A DNA stretch of 64,000 nt from Carboxylicivirga agarovorans (GTDB lineage Bacteria > Bacteroidota > Bacteroidia > Bacteroidales > Marinilabiliaceae), in contig NZ_JBNGPA010000001.1 in the NCBI RefSeq assembly GCF_050589845.1, positions 62,001 to 126,000 of the forward strand, given 5' to 3'. A program made the position numbers and the translations under genes. Positions 24,957-33,127 of this stretch are shown piece by piece. The notes under the pieces were generated by a model. That model was not told where the DNA came from, did no database searches, and saw only the letters and a program-made list of their open reading frames with translations. The first letter of the stretch is position 1. Every line of letters begins with the position of its first letter.

Positions 24957-26003
24957 ATGGATAAAAAGCGTGTATTATTAGGAATGAGTGGTGGAATGGA
25001 TAGCTCCATGTCGGCAGTTCTGTTGCAGCAAGAAGGTTACGAAGTAGTTGGGTGCACCTTGCAAACACACACTGACGATTCAGACGCCAGTATTATTGCC
25101 GCAAAGAAACTGGCTAAGGAGCGAAACATTGATCACCATGTGATTGATTGCAGAAATGAGTTTCGTGAAACTGTTATCCGCTATTTCGCTGATGAGTATT
25201 TAAATGGGCGCACGCCAAACCCATGCATTAAATGTAATGAAACCATTAAATGGAAGTACTTACTTGAAAAAGCCGCTGTATTAGAATGTGAATTCATTGC
25301 CACTGGTCATTATGTACAGAAGGCCTTAGTTGATGGCCGTTATTATATTCAAAAAGGTGCCGATCCCAATAAGGATCAGTCATACTTTCTCTGGAACCTG
25401 TCACAGAAAGTAATAAGTAAAGCCATATTTCCACTGGGCGCTCTTCATAAACAGGAAGTGCGTGATCTTGCCCGTCAACTTGGCTATGGTGAAATAGCCG
25501 ACAAAAAAGAAAGCATGGGTGTATGCTTTTTAGCCGGCACCGACTATCGTAATTACCTGACTGAACTACTATCTGAAGATCATCCAGCTCTATCGGCCGG
25601 TGAGGTAATTGACGAAAACAACAAAATACTGGGACATCATGATGGTTTTCCGTTTTATACCATTGGCCAAAGACGCGGCATTGAAGGCATAGCAAAAGGG
25701 AAGTGTGTTGTTGCCATAAACCCTGAGAAGAAACAGCTGATTGCTGGTGAAAGAGAATCATTGAACGCGAGATCATTAACACTTACAAGCTTTAGCATCT
25801 GTGATGATGAGTCGCTGTGGAAAAATAAACAATTATTTATTCGCATACGCGGATTGGATAGTGTACCCGGATACTGGGGCAAAATATCAGTTACTGACGG
25901 TAGCTTACATATTATTTTTGACGAAGAAGTTTGGGCTATTACTCCCGGTCAATCAATTGTTATTTACACAAATGACATGATTATTGCAGGAGGAATAGTT
26001 TAG
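24957..26003 (+). CDS. mnmA: tRNA-specific 2-thiouridylase MnmA
   Basis: 348 residues from the ATG at 24957, chosen because the PP-loop domain starts at once (LLGMSGGMDSSMSAVLL); the upstream in-frame extension to 24870 has no ATG. The ATP-binding loop is SGGMDSS (11-17). NPCIKCN supplies Cys90 and Cys93 and SMGVCFLAG supplies a second catalytic Cys near 190, the pair used for persulfide sulfur transfer. GHYV, KDQSYFLW and GQRRGIEG are further family blocks. The enzyme thiolates U34 of tRNA-Lys, -Glu and -Gln. Three identical tRNA-Lys(UUU) genes lie elsewhere in the window. It stands alone, 50 bases upstream of the TlpA-like gene. Confidence 0.93.
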   Translation: MDKKRVLLGMSGGMDSSMSAVLLQQEGYEVVGCTLQTHTDDSDASIIAAKKLAKERNIDHHVIDCRNEFRETVIRYFADEYLNGRTPNPCIKCNETIKWKYLLEKAAVLECEFIATGHYVQKALVDGRYYIQKGADPNKDQSYFLWNLSQKVISKAIFPLGALHKQEVRDLARQLGYGEIADKKESMGVCFLAGTDYRNYLTELLSEDHPALSAGEVIDENNKILGHHDGFPFYTIGQRRGIEGIAKGKCVVAINPEKKQLIAGERESLNARSLTLTSFSICDDESLWKNKQLFIRIRGLDSVPGYWGKISVTDGSLHIIFDEEVWAITPGQSIVIYTNDMIIAGGIV

Positions 26004-26052
26004 TTGATGCGTTAATTAATTGCTTATCTTAGTAAACGAAAATTAACCCGAT

Positions 26053-26586
26053 ATGAGAGTATTCATTACATTTATATTAGCCGGATTACTTTTGTTCCCT
26101 GCTGATATTGCGTCTCAAACCTATCAGGTAGGTGATATAGCGCCTGATTTTACGCAAAATACGCCCAATGGGAAATCCATATCCCTGTCTTCACTAAAGG
26201 GGCAGATTGTGCTGATAGATTTCTGGGCTTCCTGGTGTGCACCCTGTCGCAAAGAAAACCCGCATTTGGTTGAAGCCTATAAGCTGTATAAAGACGATGT
26301 ATTTGGCAATGCCAAAGGCTTTACCATTTTAAGCGTATCACTGGATGTTAAAGAGGACGCCTGGATAAAAGCGATTAAAGACGATAAGCTGATATGGCAG
26401 CATCATGTAAGTGACCTGAAAGGCTGGCGAAACACAGTTGCCAAACAATATGGCATTCGCAGTGTACCGTCGAGCTTTTTAATTGATGAAGAGGGTGTTA
26501 TTATTGCGCTTAACCTGCGCGGCGATGAATTGGATAAAAAACTGAAGCGCCTCAAACGTAAAGGCTGGTATCGCTTTTGGGAATGA
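26053..26586 (+). CDS. Exported TlpA-like thioredoxin-fold protein
   Basis: 177 residues with a signal peptide (RVFITFILAGLLLFPADIASQ). The thioredoxin active site is WCAPC at residues 61-65 in LIDFWASWCAPCRKE, and the cis-Pro loop is IRSVPSSFLID. The insert DVKEDAWIKAIKDD is typical of TlpA/ResA-type reductases, which keep periplasmic thiols reduced, for example in cytochrome c maturation. It is close to mnmA (50 bases) and is convergent with an operon that encodes a DsbA-like protein and a Cys-rich lipoprotein, so both oxidising and reducing thiol proteins are found together. A direct partner cannot be read from the sequence. Confidence 0.88.
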   Translation: MRVFITFILAGLLLFPADIASQTYQVGDIAPDFTQNTPNGKSISLSSLKGQIVLIDFWASWCAPCRKENPHLVEAYKLYKDDVFGNAKGFTILSVSLDVKEDAWIKAIKDDKLIWQHHVSDLKGWRNTVAKQYGIRSVPSSFLIDEEGVIIALNLRGDELDKKLKRLKRKGWYRFWE

Positions 26587-26607
26587 AGAGCTGCCAGATA
26601 ATTTATA

Positions 26608-26646
26608 AAGCCCGGTTAACAGCTGTTAACCGGGCTTCCTTTTTTA
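26608..26646 (+). terminator. Perfectly palindromic terminator after the TlpA-like gene
   Basis: A 30-base perfect palindrome (26608-26637, arms beginning AAGCCCGGTTAACAG) followed by CCTTTTTT. It lies between convergent genes and could act in both directions. Confidence 0.82.
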
Positions 26647-26657
26647 GTTTCAATATC

Positions 26658-26984
26658 TTAGTCACAAAGAGCGGCAGTGCGCGCTTCGTTGATAAGCTGT
26701 TGTGTAATGGCATCTAATTCCATCTCAATAGCCTTCAACTGCATTGCACTTGAAGATTGACACACTGCAGCTAAATCTCCTGCTGAGGCATACTCCGTTC
26801 CTTGATAAATAAAATAACAAGAACCTGAATCATCACAACATGCAGTAATGTCATCTGCAGAACATGTACCGATGTTAGAATCATTCTTATTACATGTCTC
26901 TTCTGAATCATCATCACTACATCCAACTATTGATAAAGAAAACATCAACAATACAGCAGGTAAAATCTTAACTAGCTTATTCAT
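26658..26984 (-). CDS. Small Cys-rich lipoprotein, unknown function
   Basis: 108 residues from the ATG at 26984. A lipoprotein signal peptide ends in SLSIVGC followed by the acidic SDDDSEE, a pattern that in Bacteroidota often goes with surface export. The mature part has seven further Cys in about 85 residues, clustered as ETC, GTC, ACC and GSC, then AVC and ALC near the C-terminus, which suggests a disulfide-stabilised head. I recognise no family. It is the last gene of a minus-strand operon, 24 bases after a DsbA-like gene, which makes disulfide formation by that neighbour a reasonable hypothesis. Confidence 0.75.
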   Translation of the reverse strand: MNKLVKILPAVLLMFSLSIVGCSDDDSEETCNKNDSNIGTCSADDITACCDDSGSCYFIYQGTEYASAGDLAAVCQSSSAMQLKAIEMELDAITQQLINEARTAALCD

Positions 26985-27008
26985 ATCATCCATTTTAAAG
27001 TTAAAGTT

Positions 27009-27629
27009 CTAATTTAATATCTTCTTAAAAAAACTAAAGTCTTTAAGACCTACGATTATCTCATCGTCAATTACAAATGTAGGAGTTCCTTTACTTTTTA
27101 ACTCCTGAAATTGATAAATATTGCGTATTACATCATTCTGATCAGAGCTTAAGATGCACTCTCCCAGAAATTCATTACTACTGATATATCCTTCTACCAA
27201 ATCCTGAAATTGGGTAGAATATATGATGTTACTCTGATGCAAAAGCAACTTGTGAAGCTTGCCAAAATTACCGTACTTATTAATACATATAGCTGTTTGA
27301 TAGCCCAACAGCGCCTTTTCATCATTACCACTACAAATCAGCCGAAGGGTTAGTTTCGCTTTACCGGTTTTAATATATTCCTTGTCTAATTGCGGATACA
27401 CCTGCTTGAAAAATTTTTTACAGTATCCACAGTTATAATCAAAAAACAATATAATATTCTTTGGTGCATTATAATCACCAAGCACAATATCATTCTCCAA
27501 TTCAGTATTTAGCTCATCTAAAAGTTTTGCATTATTATAGTGCCTTAAAGTAGTAACACCTGCGATGCCAGTAAGCAAAGTCACTATCGCAATCAACCAT
27601 ATATTTTTTCCCTTAATACCCTTACTCAT
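27009..27629 (-). CDS. Membrane-anchored DsbA-like thiol oxidoreductase
   Basis: 206 residues from the ATG at 27629; a TTG two codons upstream is less likely. One N-terminal membrane helix (about 11-28) anchors a DsbA-type thioredoxin domain with active site CGYC (Cys67, Cys70) in FFDYNCGYCKKFF and the cis-Pro segment SKGTPTFVIDDEIIVGL. Homologues (thioredoxin_4 family) make or shuffle disulfides outside the cytoplasm. The gene overlaps the end of the AsmA-like gene by 8 bases and precedes a Cys-rich lipoprotein gene, so a dedicated oxidation role for that lipoprotein is plausible. No DsbB-like partner is visible in the window. Confidence 0.85.
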   Translation of the reverse strand: MSKGIKGKNIWLIAIVTLLTGIAGVTTLRHYNNAKLLDELNTELENDIVLGDYNAPKNIILFFDYNCGYCKKFFKQVYPQLDKEYIKTGKAKLTLRLICSGNDEKALLGYQTAICINKYGNFGKLHKLLLHQSNIIYSTQFQDLVEGYISSNEFLGECILSSDQNDVIRNIYQFQELKSKGTPTFVIDDEIIVGLKDFSFFKKILN

Positions 27630-30615
27630 TATCAACTACACCTGTATTATACTTTACAATTAATGGATGAAACTCCAGTTCCGCAAATTGCTCTTTCACA
27701 TATATTAAGCTCTTCATCTTTTTTCTCATTTGAGAATCTTTACCTTCTAATGAACTCTTAACCGTTTTACCATTTTCTATCTTATAAACTGCAAACAATG
27801 ATGTTAATCCTTTCGTACCGCCATAATCATCCTGTTTCCCTTCCTTTGACTGCTTACGTTCTAATCGGTTGGTCTTTCCTTTTCGAAGGATTTCCTTTAG
27901 ATAAAAACGAATATGGTATTGACAATCCAAATCAAACTCTTGTTTACCAAACAGGCTTATATCAAAGGTGTTGGTTTTAATATTTGTTAATGGTGCATAT
28001 ATCGAACCTCCTGTTACAAATAGTTTCGTGTTTAACGTTTTAAACTGCAGATCATCCAGACCATCAATATTGTAATCCTCCCCCATCTCTTTGGTTATAG
28101 GATAGCCTCTTAATCGTCCATCTTCCAATGTAAGATTAGCTTTTAACTTAACTTTTCCAATATCTACAGAGTCACCTGCTATAATAAACTGCCCGCTTAA
28201 ACTATCAGTATTAAGAACACCACTTAATTGCTCATGACTAATATATACTTCATCGGTATAATCCATAAAGTCGTCAAAGTCATATAAAAGCTGGTTGATA
28301 TCGAGTCCCCTGGTACTGTTTTTAAAGTTAATCTTCATTACATCGTCAGGCAGCATTTCCACTTTAACCGAACTATTCATCTGTCCTTTAAACGCATCAA
28401 CCTTTATTTGATCGGCTATGTATAAGCTATCTGATACATTATACAGCGCGCTCATGTTTTCAAGCAGTGCATTGCCATACCAGAAGCTTTGGGCTGTTAC
28501 TTTTCCTTTAGCTGCAAAATGGTAGCGGGCCGGCTCCGATACAGCTTCATCATCAACTATCTCTGCCTCTTCGTTTTCTTCAACAGCCATAAACGGTTCA
28601 AACATGGCATAGTCAATATCACCTAAATTCAAATAGCCCTCTGCCTTAATGGTATCGGGCTGGTTCAGCCAATAGGCTGAGTATATATTCTTTACAAAGG
28701 TTGAATCGGTATCAAATGCTATTCCATTAAAATCGCCCGATATATTATCCATATGAATGGAATCAGACTGCAAACCCACCGTACCCGAAAGCTGACTTAT
28801 TGTTACCGGATAGCTTTCCATCTCAATACCAACATTATTTAACTCTGCCTTTAAAGCGCTTTGGGTAAATAGGGTTTTCATCATATTGTCGGCAATGGAA
28901 TCTAAATGCAATTGCCCCCCTGTTTTAACTGAAGCAGCAACTGTACCTGTCATGGACTTAAGTTGAGATTCGGGCACAAAAGCCATGAACTCGCTTAGCT
29001 TAATCTGTGCATCCGCATCCAGCTTATAAAGCGGGTAATCCGGATTATTAAAACTGGCCTCTCCCTTTAACCAGCTGTGCGTTGTTGCAATATCAAAATT
29101 AGAGATGTTAATACCCAATGAACTCAACTGTGCAAGCTGTCCTTCATAATCGGCATTAACATCAGCCCTGGTTAATGTCAAGCCATAATCGGGTAAGACC
29201 ATTGAAAGGTTATCAATTTCAAAAGCCTGCTTCTTATAGGCCAGCTGACCATTAACATCATCCAGATTAAGTAGTGAATCCATTTGAACATCCACATTTG
29301 TCAACTGCATATTTAGCTCCGTTCTGTCCAATATATAATCGGCAAATTGCTCATCAAACTTATTTGGTAACACTCCATAGCTTGAAGCATTCAGTTTAAG
29401 CTGTCCGCTGAGGTCGTTAAGAAGCGTATCGGGCAAGTGAGCAAAGATATCATCCAGATCGAGCTGTAAAGCTGCTTTGGCCCTGTAGCTTATTTTATCA
29501 AGGTTTTCAATGCCACCACTCAAAAAGCCATGACTTGCTCCTGCGCTAAAAGACAAGGTATCTATATTCACATGGGTAGTTTGTGCATTCATCAGCGCTC
29601 CATTGCTATAATCTCCTGAAAAGCCGATGCCATTAAGAACCGGATAATCACCTATAGCGATACGGCCTTCTTTAAGCCGAAGACCGGCATCGATGCGGGG
29701 CATGACACTATCATTGTAAATACCCTTAATATCTGCTTGCAGGCTTGCTAAACCTGATACATAACGCACATCATAGTTACTTAATAAAGTATCGGGAATG
29801 TATTTACTTAATTCCTCAAGATCAAAATTTGCCGATGATACACTCACATCTGTATAAATGTCATCACCTAGTGCAATTTCACCACTCGCCTTTACATTGG
29901 CTCCATCTGTTTCAATAAAACAATTACTAACAGTTAGCTTGTCATTAAAATAAGTCACATCCAGTTCCACCCTTATCTCCTCCATCAAATGCAATTTACT
30001 TTGCGGATACTTGCATTGATTAGCCCTTAAGGCACCATCAAAGGCTATCTTTTGGTTCTCATCATCGATGTATACACTTGTTAATCCTTCATCGATGTAT
30101 AAGCAGGCATTAATATCATCGGGAATATCGGTAAAGGAGAAAAATATATTATTCAGTTCCAGGTGTTTCAATGATAAGTATAGTTGGTTGCTTGTGGTAT
30201 CTTCCGCCTGCTCATCTTCCGGCACAGCTAAAAAAGCATCGAAGTTGGTTTTCCCTGCACTATCGATCTTATAGTTTAGCCAGCCGCCTTCAAGAGCTAT
30301 TTCAATAATATTAAAGCGGTTTTTAAATAATGGCATCAACTCTGCCGAAATATACAAACGATCAATCCGGGTTAAGGTATCACTGACCGTCGTTACTTCA
30401 ACATTACTAAATTCAAGCGTAACATCAGGCAAATTGGCGATAAGGGATAAGTCAATGTTTTCAACGGCTATAGTAGCATCTACATTTTCATTGATTGTTT
30501 TTAATGCAATACCTGCCACTTTGTTCTCAGCCAACTCTGCTATAAGGATCAAGCCCAATAGTAATCCGATAAACACCAGTGAAAATATACTTAGAACTCT
30601 TCGTAATCGCTTCAT
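27622..30615 (-). CDS. AsmA-family protein
   Basis: 997 residues from the ATG at 30615. An N-terminal membrane helix (about 8-30, SIFSLVFIGLLLGLILIAEL) is followed by ALKTINENVDATIAVENIDLSLIANLPDVTLEFSNVEV, the usual AsmA start, and a very long beta-strand-rich periplasmic part with repeated segments such as LDDIFAHLPDTLLNDLSGQLKLN and LKLSEFMAFVPESQLKSMTGTV. The last 150 residues match the AsmA C-terminal region (LQFKTLNTKLFVTGGSIYAPLTNIKT). AsmA-like proteins are thought to form bridge-like channels moving phospholipids between the membranes. It is the first gene of the operon with the DsbA-like protein and the lipoprotein. Confidence 0.85.
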   Translation of the reverse strand: MKRLRRVLSIFSLVFIGLLLGLILIAELAENKVAGIALKTINENVDATIAVENIDLSLIANLPDVTLEFSNVEVTTVSDTLTRIDRLYISAELMPLFKNRFNIIEIALEGGWLNYKIDSAGKTNFDAFLAVPEDEQAEDTTSNQLYLSLKHLELNNIFFSFTDIPDDINACLYIDEGLTSVYIDDENQKIAFDGALRANQCKYPQSKLHLMEEIRVELDVTYFNDKLTVSNCFIETDGANVKASGEIALGDDIYTDVSVSSANFDLEELSKYIPDTLLSNYDVRYVSGLASLQADIKGIYNDSVMPRIDAGLRLKEGRIAIGDYPVLNGIGFSGDYSNGALMNAQTTHVNIDTLSFSAGASHGFLSGGIENLDKISYRAKAALQLDLDDIFAHLPDTLLNDLSGQLKLNASSYGVLPNKFDEQFADYILDRTELNMQLTNVDVQMDSLLNLDDVNGQLAYKKQAFEIDNLSMVLPDYGLTLTRADVNADYEGQLAQLSSLGINISNFDIATTHSWLKGEASFNNPDYPLYKLDADAQIKLSEFMAFVPESQLKSMTGTVAASVKTGGQLHLDSIADNMMKTLFTQSALKAELNNVGIEMESYPVTISQLSGTVGLQSDSIHMDNISGDFNGIAFDTDSTFVKNIYSAYWLNQPDTIKAEGYLNLGDIDYAMFEPFMAVEENEEAEIVDDEAVSEPARYHFAAKGKVTAQSFWYGNALLENMSALYNVSDSLYIADQIKVDAFKGQMNSSVKVEMLPDDVMKINFKNSTRGLDINQLLYDFDDFMDYTDEVYISHEQLSGVLNTDSLSGQFIIAGDSVDIGKVKLKANLTLEDGRLRGYPITKEMGEDYNIDGLDDLQFKTLNTKLFVTGGSIYAPLTNIKTNTFDISLFGKQEFDLDCQYHIRFYLKEILRKGKTNRLERKQSKEGKQDDYGGTKGLTSLFAVYKIENGKTVKSSLEGKDSQMRKKMKSLIYVKEQFAELEFHPLIVKYNTGVVDNE

Positions 30616-30753
30616 ATTCAAATAATCATTACCAGGAAGTAATCTATTTACTTATTGTTAAAGACAAATTTATGATTTAAAGCTGTTATGCGCCCTATTC
30701 AACCCAAAAACTTAGTTTTTTTTAATATTTAAGTAAAAAAGTTGCTAATTATG
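30616..30753. other. Divergent gap upstream of the AsmA operon
   Basis: About 140 A+T-rich bases that must hold the promoter of the minus-strand AsmA operon. I do not see a clear -7/-33 pair, and no gene fits here. Confidence 0.3.
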
Positions 30754-30783
30754 TTGACAGACCCTGTTGCTTATCGTAAATTG
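30754..30783 (+). promoter_or_regulatory. Strong promoter of the candidate structured RNA
   Basis: TTGACA (30754-30759), 17-base spacer, then TAAATTG (30777-30783). It is one of the best promoters in the window and is over 250 bases upstream of the next protein start. Confidence 0.65.
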
Positions 30784-30789
30784 AAATTG

Positions 30790-30928
30790 GTCTCGAGGAT
30801 GAGATTTCGAATTCAGTTATGGAGCCAAAAGCTGTGGCACCTCGCTATAATAAGGGTACGAGGATCCTGGTGAAAGTATTACCGTTTGCGGGATAACGAG
30901 AGATGAAACGGCTTTTAGCTCTTTTTTT
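30790..30928 (+). ncRNA. Candidate structured RNA (riboswitch-like leader or small RNA) upstream of remB
   Basis: About 140 bases between a good promoter and a T7 run. A closing stem joins 30822-30835 to 30908-30921 (GAGC-C-AAAAGC against GCTTTT-A-GCTC, one mismatch) and is followed by seven T, so it is also the terminator. Inside lie CCTCG/CGAGG (30840-30844 with 30859-30863), ATCCTG/CGGGAT (30864-30869 with 30889-30894) and CCGTTT/AAACGG (30882-30887 with 30906-30911); the last overlaps the upper part of the closing stem, so two states can be drawn. No protein frame fits. I do not recognise a known riboswitch signature; a 6S-like or other small RNA is also possible. Confidence 0.5.
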
Positions 30929-31036
30929 GTGCCTTATTGTTCAGTATCCCTTCTTTTCACGAAACATTGCCTACTCCATGGCGTATAGGATGCTCAGGTT
31001 AATATCGTATATTCGTCTTAAAAATAACTTATTTCC

Positions 31037-32671
31037 ATGTTATACTGTTTACTGAGTCTTGTTCGCACCTGGTACAAATCCAGTCTGATTGTATTTACCC
31101 TTACTTTAATTTCATGCAGTGCATTAAATGCACAATCAATTAGTCATTACGAAGATCCATACTATTCTCCCTTTGAAAGGTACGTATACAAACCTGGATC
31201 AGGTTTTCATACTTCAGTGCGACAATACCGCATGGATGAACTTAACGCCATCATTAATACCGACTCTGTTCTATATGATGGTTTACGTATTCCGGAGGGT
31301 AAACTGAACTTTTGGAAACGTATCTTTCATGATGATCTGTTAAAGCTTGACAAAGACGATATAAACATTGTAGTGAACCCCATATTTGCCTTTGAAGGTG
31401 GACGTGAAAACAATGAGGGCATAACTACCTGGAAAAATACACGTGGTCTTTTTATCAAAGGTAACATTGGTAAACACCTCTATTTTTATACCGATTTCAT
31501 GGAAAACCAGGCTGTAGTTCCCAATTACATTAACCAGTTTGCCCGCGAAACAAGCATGATGCCTGGCGAAGGTCAACGTAAGGACTTTGGTTCTGACGGT
31601 CATGATTATGCGCAGGCTACGGGCTATATTGGTTTTAACTTTGCTAAATACTTTAACTTCCAGCTGGGTAATGGCAAACACTTTATTGGCGACGGACACC
31701 GCTCCCTGCTATTATCAGATGGCGCTTTTAGCTATCCATATGTAAAGTTTACAGCAGACTTCTGGAAGATCAAATATATGATCATGTGGAATAAGATGCT
31801 TGAATTTGATCAATTCAAAGCTGATAATGACTACCGTTTTGATGGCAAATATGGCGTACATCAGTATTTAGACTGGAATGTTAACAAACGCCTGAGTGTT
31901 GGCTTTTATGCAAACGTTACATATGCTGAGCAGGATACAAGCGGGCACAGGGGCTTTGATATGCATTACCTGAACCCCTTCGGATTTTTCAGACCGGTTG
32001 AGTATAACCTGGGGTCGCCCGATAATGTGACCATGGGTCTGAACGCCCGCTACATTGCAGCCGATTGGTTAACTTTTTATGGACAGTTTGTTTTGGGAGA
32101 GTTTAAGTTTGACGAAGTATTTAGTGGCGATCAATGGTGGGCCAACAAACATGGATTTCAGCTAGGGGCACGAACCTTTGACCTGTTTGGCATTGAAAAA
32201 CTTGACCTGCAAGTGGAGTATAACCAGGTCAGACCTTATACCTATTCACATTATACAAGTATTTATGCCTATGGGCATTTAAATCAACCTATGGCACATA
32301 TTCTGGGTGCCAACTTCCGCGAAGGACTGGCCATTCTTAAATACAGAAAGAACCGCTGGCACTTCAAGGCAGAGCTAATGGCAACCAAATATGGCGATGA
32401 CTTTGATGATGGAGTAAGCTGGGGAAAAAATGTTTTGATGCCAAATACTCAACGCCCCTATGATTATGGTCACACCATAGGCCAGGGTTTGGAAACCAAT
32501 GTTTACAATGCTGATGTTAACATCTCCTTCCTGATCAACCCACGTAACATGTTTAATATTGTGGCAGGAGCACGTATCAGAAAGCTCGAGAATGATACAG
32601 AAACAATGGATACCCAACACTTCTATTTTGGAGTTCGCACTTCATTGAAAAGTTTGTATTATAATTTTTAA
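31037..32671 (+). CDS. remB: RemB-like outer-membrane protein (gliding-motility RemB / capsule-assembly Wzi-like fold)
   Basis: 544 residues with a signal peptide ending near SCSALNAQ. The mature protein is rich in aromatic, alternating beta strands as in an outer-membrane barrel, for example NFQLGNGKHFIGDGHRSLL and FKLTADFWKIKYM-type strands. It fits the RemB group of Bacteroidota, named in gliding flavobacteria, and the related Wzi-like capsule-assembly barrels. No other gliding gene lies near, and many non-gliding relatives have RemB-like proteins, so motility should not be inferred. It is expressed downstream of the candidate structured RNA, whose terminator lies about 110 bases before its start. 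Confidence 0.75.
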   Translation: MLYCLLSLVRTWYKSSLIVFTLTLISCSALNAQSISHYEDPYYSPFERYVYKPGSGFHTSVRQYRMDELNAIINTDSVLYDGLRIPEGKLNFWKRIFHDDLLKLDKDDINIVVNPIFAFEGGRENNEGITTWKNTRGLFIKGNIGKHLYFYTDFMENQAVVPNYINQFARETSMMPGEGQRKDFGSDGHDYAQATGYIGFNFAKYFNFQLGNGKHFIGDGHRSLLLSDGAFSYPYVKFTADFWKIKYMIMWNKMLEFDQFKADNDYRFDGKYGVHQYLDWNVNKRLSVGFYANVTYAEQDTSGHRGFDMHYLNPFGFFRPVEYNLGSPDNVTMGLNARYIAADWLTFYGQFVLGEFKFDEVFSGDQWWANKHGFQLGARTFDLFGIEKLDLQVEYNQVRPYTYSHYTSIYAYGHLNQPMAHILGANFREGLAILKYRKNRWHFKAELMATKYGDDFDDGVSWGKNVLMPNTQRPYDYGHTIGQGLETNVYNADVNISFLINPRNMFNIVAGARIRKLENDTETMDTQHFYFGVRTSLKSLYYNF

Positions 32672-32864
32672 ATACCTGATAATAAACAAGCGTCTTAAGA
32701 TCAAAGACAAAGCATGAAGTGAGATAGATGCCTGAGCAGGTTAATAGATTAATTAGCCCGTTAAATTATTAGGGAATTCGACTGTTAATGGGTTAACAAG
32801 TAATCTGTCTGTTACTATACTTTAAGTCTGAAACATTTAACCCGTAAAATATAAGAAGAGTCAA
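32672..32864. other. Convergent gap before the 22-bp array
   Basis: About 190 bases after remB without a gene. GGGTTAA and TTAACCC occur about 45 bases apart and could form a weak stem; no good terminator for remB is visible. Confidence 0.3.
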
Positions 32865-32952
32865 AAGCTTAAACCTTTTGAGTGCAAAGCTTAAACCTTT
32901 TAGGCTGAAAGCTTAAACCTTTCGGTTGCAAAGCTTAAACCTTTCGCTACAT
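32865..32952. repeat. Tandem array, four copies of a 22-bp unit
   Basis: Four contiguous 22-base units, each starting AAGCTTAAACCTTT, followed by a variable eight-base end (TGAGTGCA, TAGGCTGA, CGGTTGCA, CGCTACAT). An inverted partial match, TGCAAGGTTTAA, lies about 50 bases downstream (33005-33016). It is in the convergent gap between remB and aspS. Twenty-two bases is close to two helical turns. Confidence 0.9.
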
Positions 32953-33025
32953 AAGCAATATCCATCAATCCCATTGCTCCTTTACATCATAGAAACAGTA
33001 GCAGCTGCAAGGTTTAAATCCGGGT

Positions 33026-33070
33026 AAAAAAAATCCATACGCATGGAGTAAAACTCCTGGCGTATGGATA
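33026..33070 (-). terminator. Terminator of aspS
   Basis: TCCATACGC (33034-33042) pairs with GCGTATGGA (33060-33068), with inner GGAG/CTCC pairing. On the minus strand it ends in a run of eight T. Confidence 0.82.
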
Positions 33071-33127
33071 TATTCTTGTTTCCCCGGCCTTTGTATTTAA
33101 GGCACCGTGGATAGGTGATTTTGAATC

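Noticed and set aside
30754..30928. Cobalamin riboswitch reading of the structured RNA (GGTGAAAG and a later GCGGG look faintly similar)
   Set aside because: The hallmark B12-box and the conserved core spacing are missing, and the downstream gene has no B12 link that I can see.
31037..32671. Gliding motility inferred from the RemB-like protein
   Set aside because: No gld or spr genes are in the window, and RemB-like barrels are found in non-gliding relatives.
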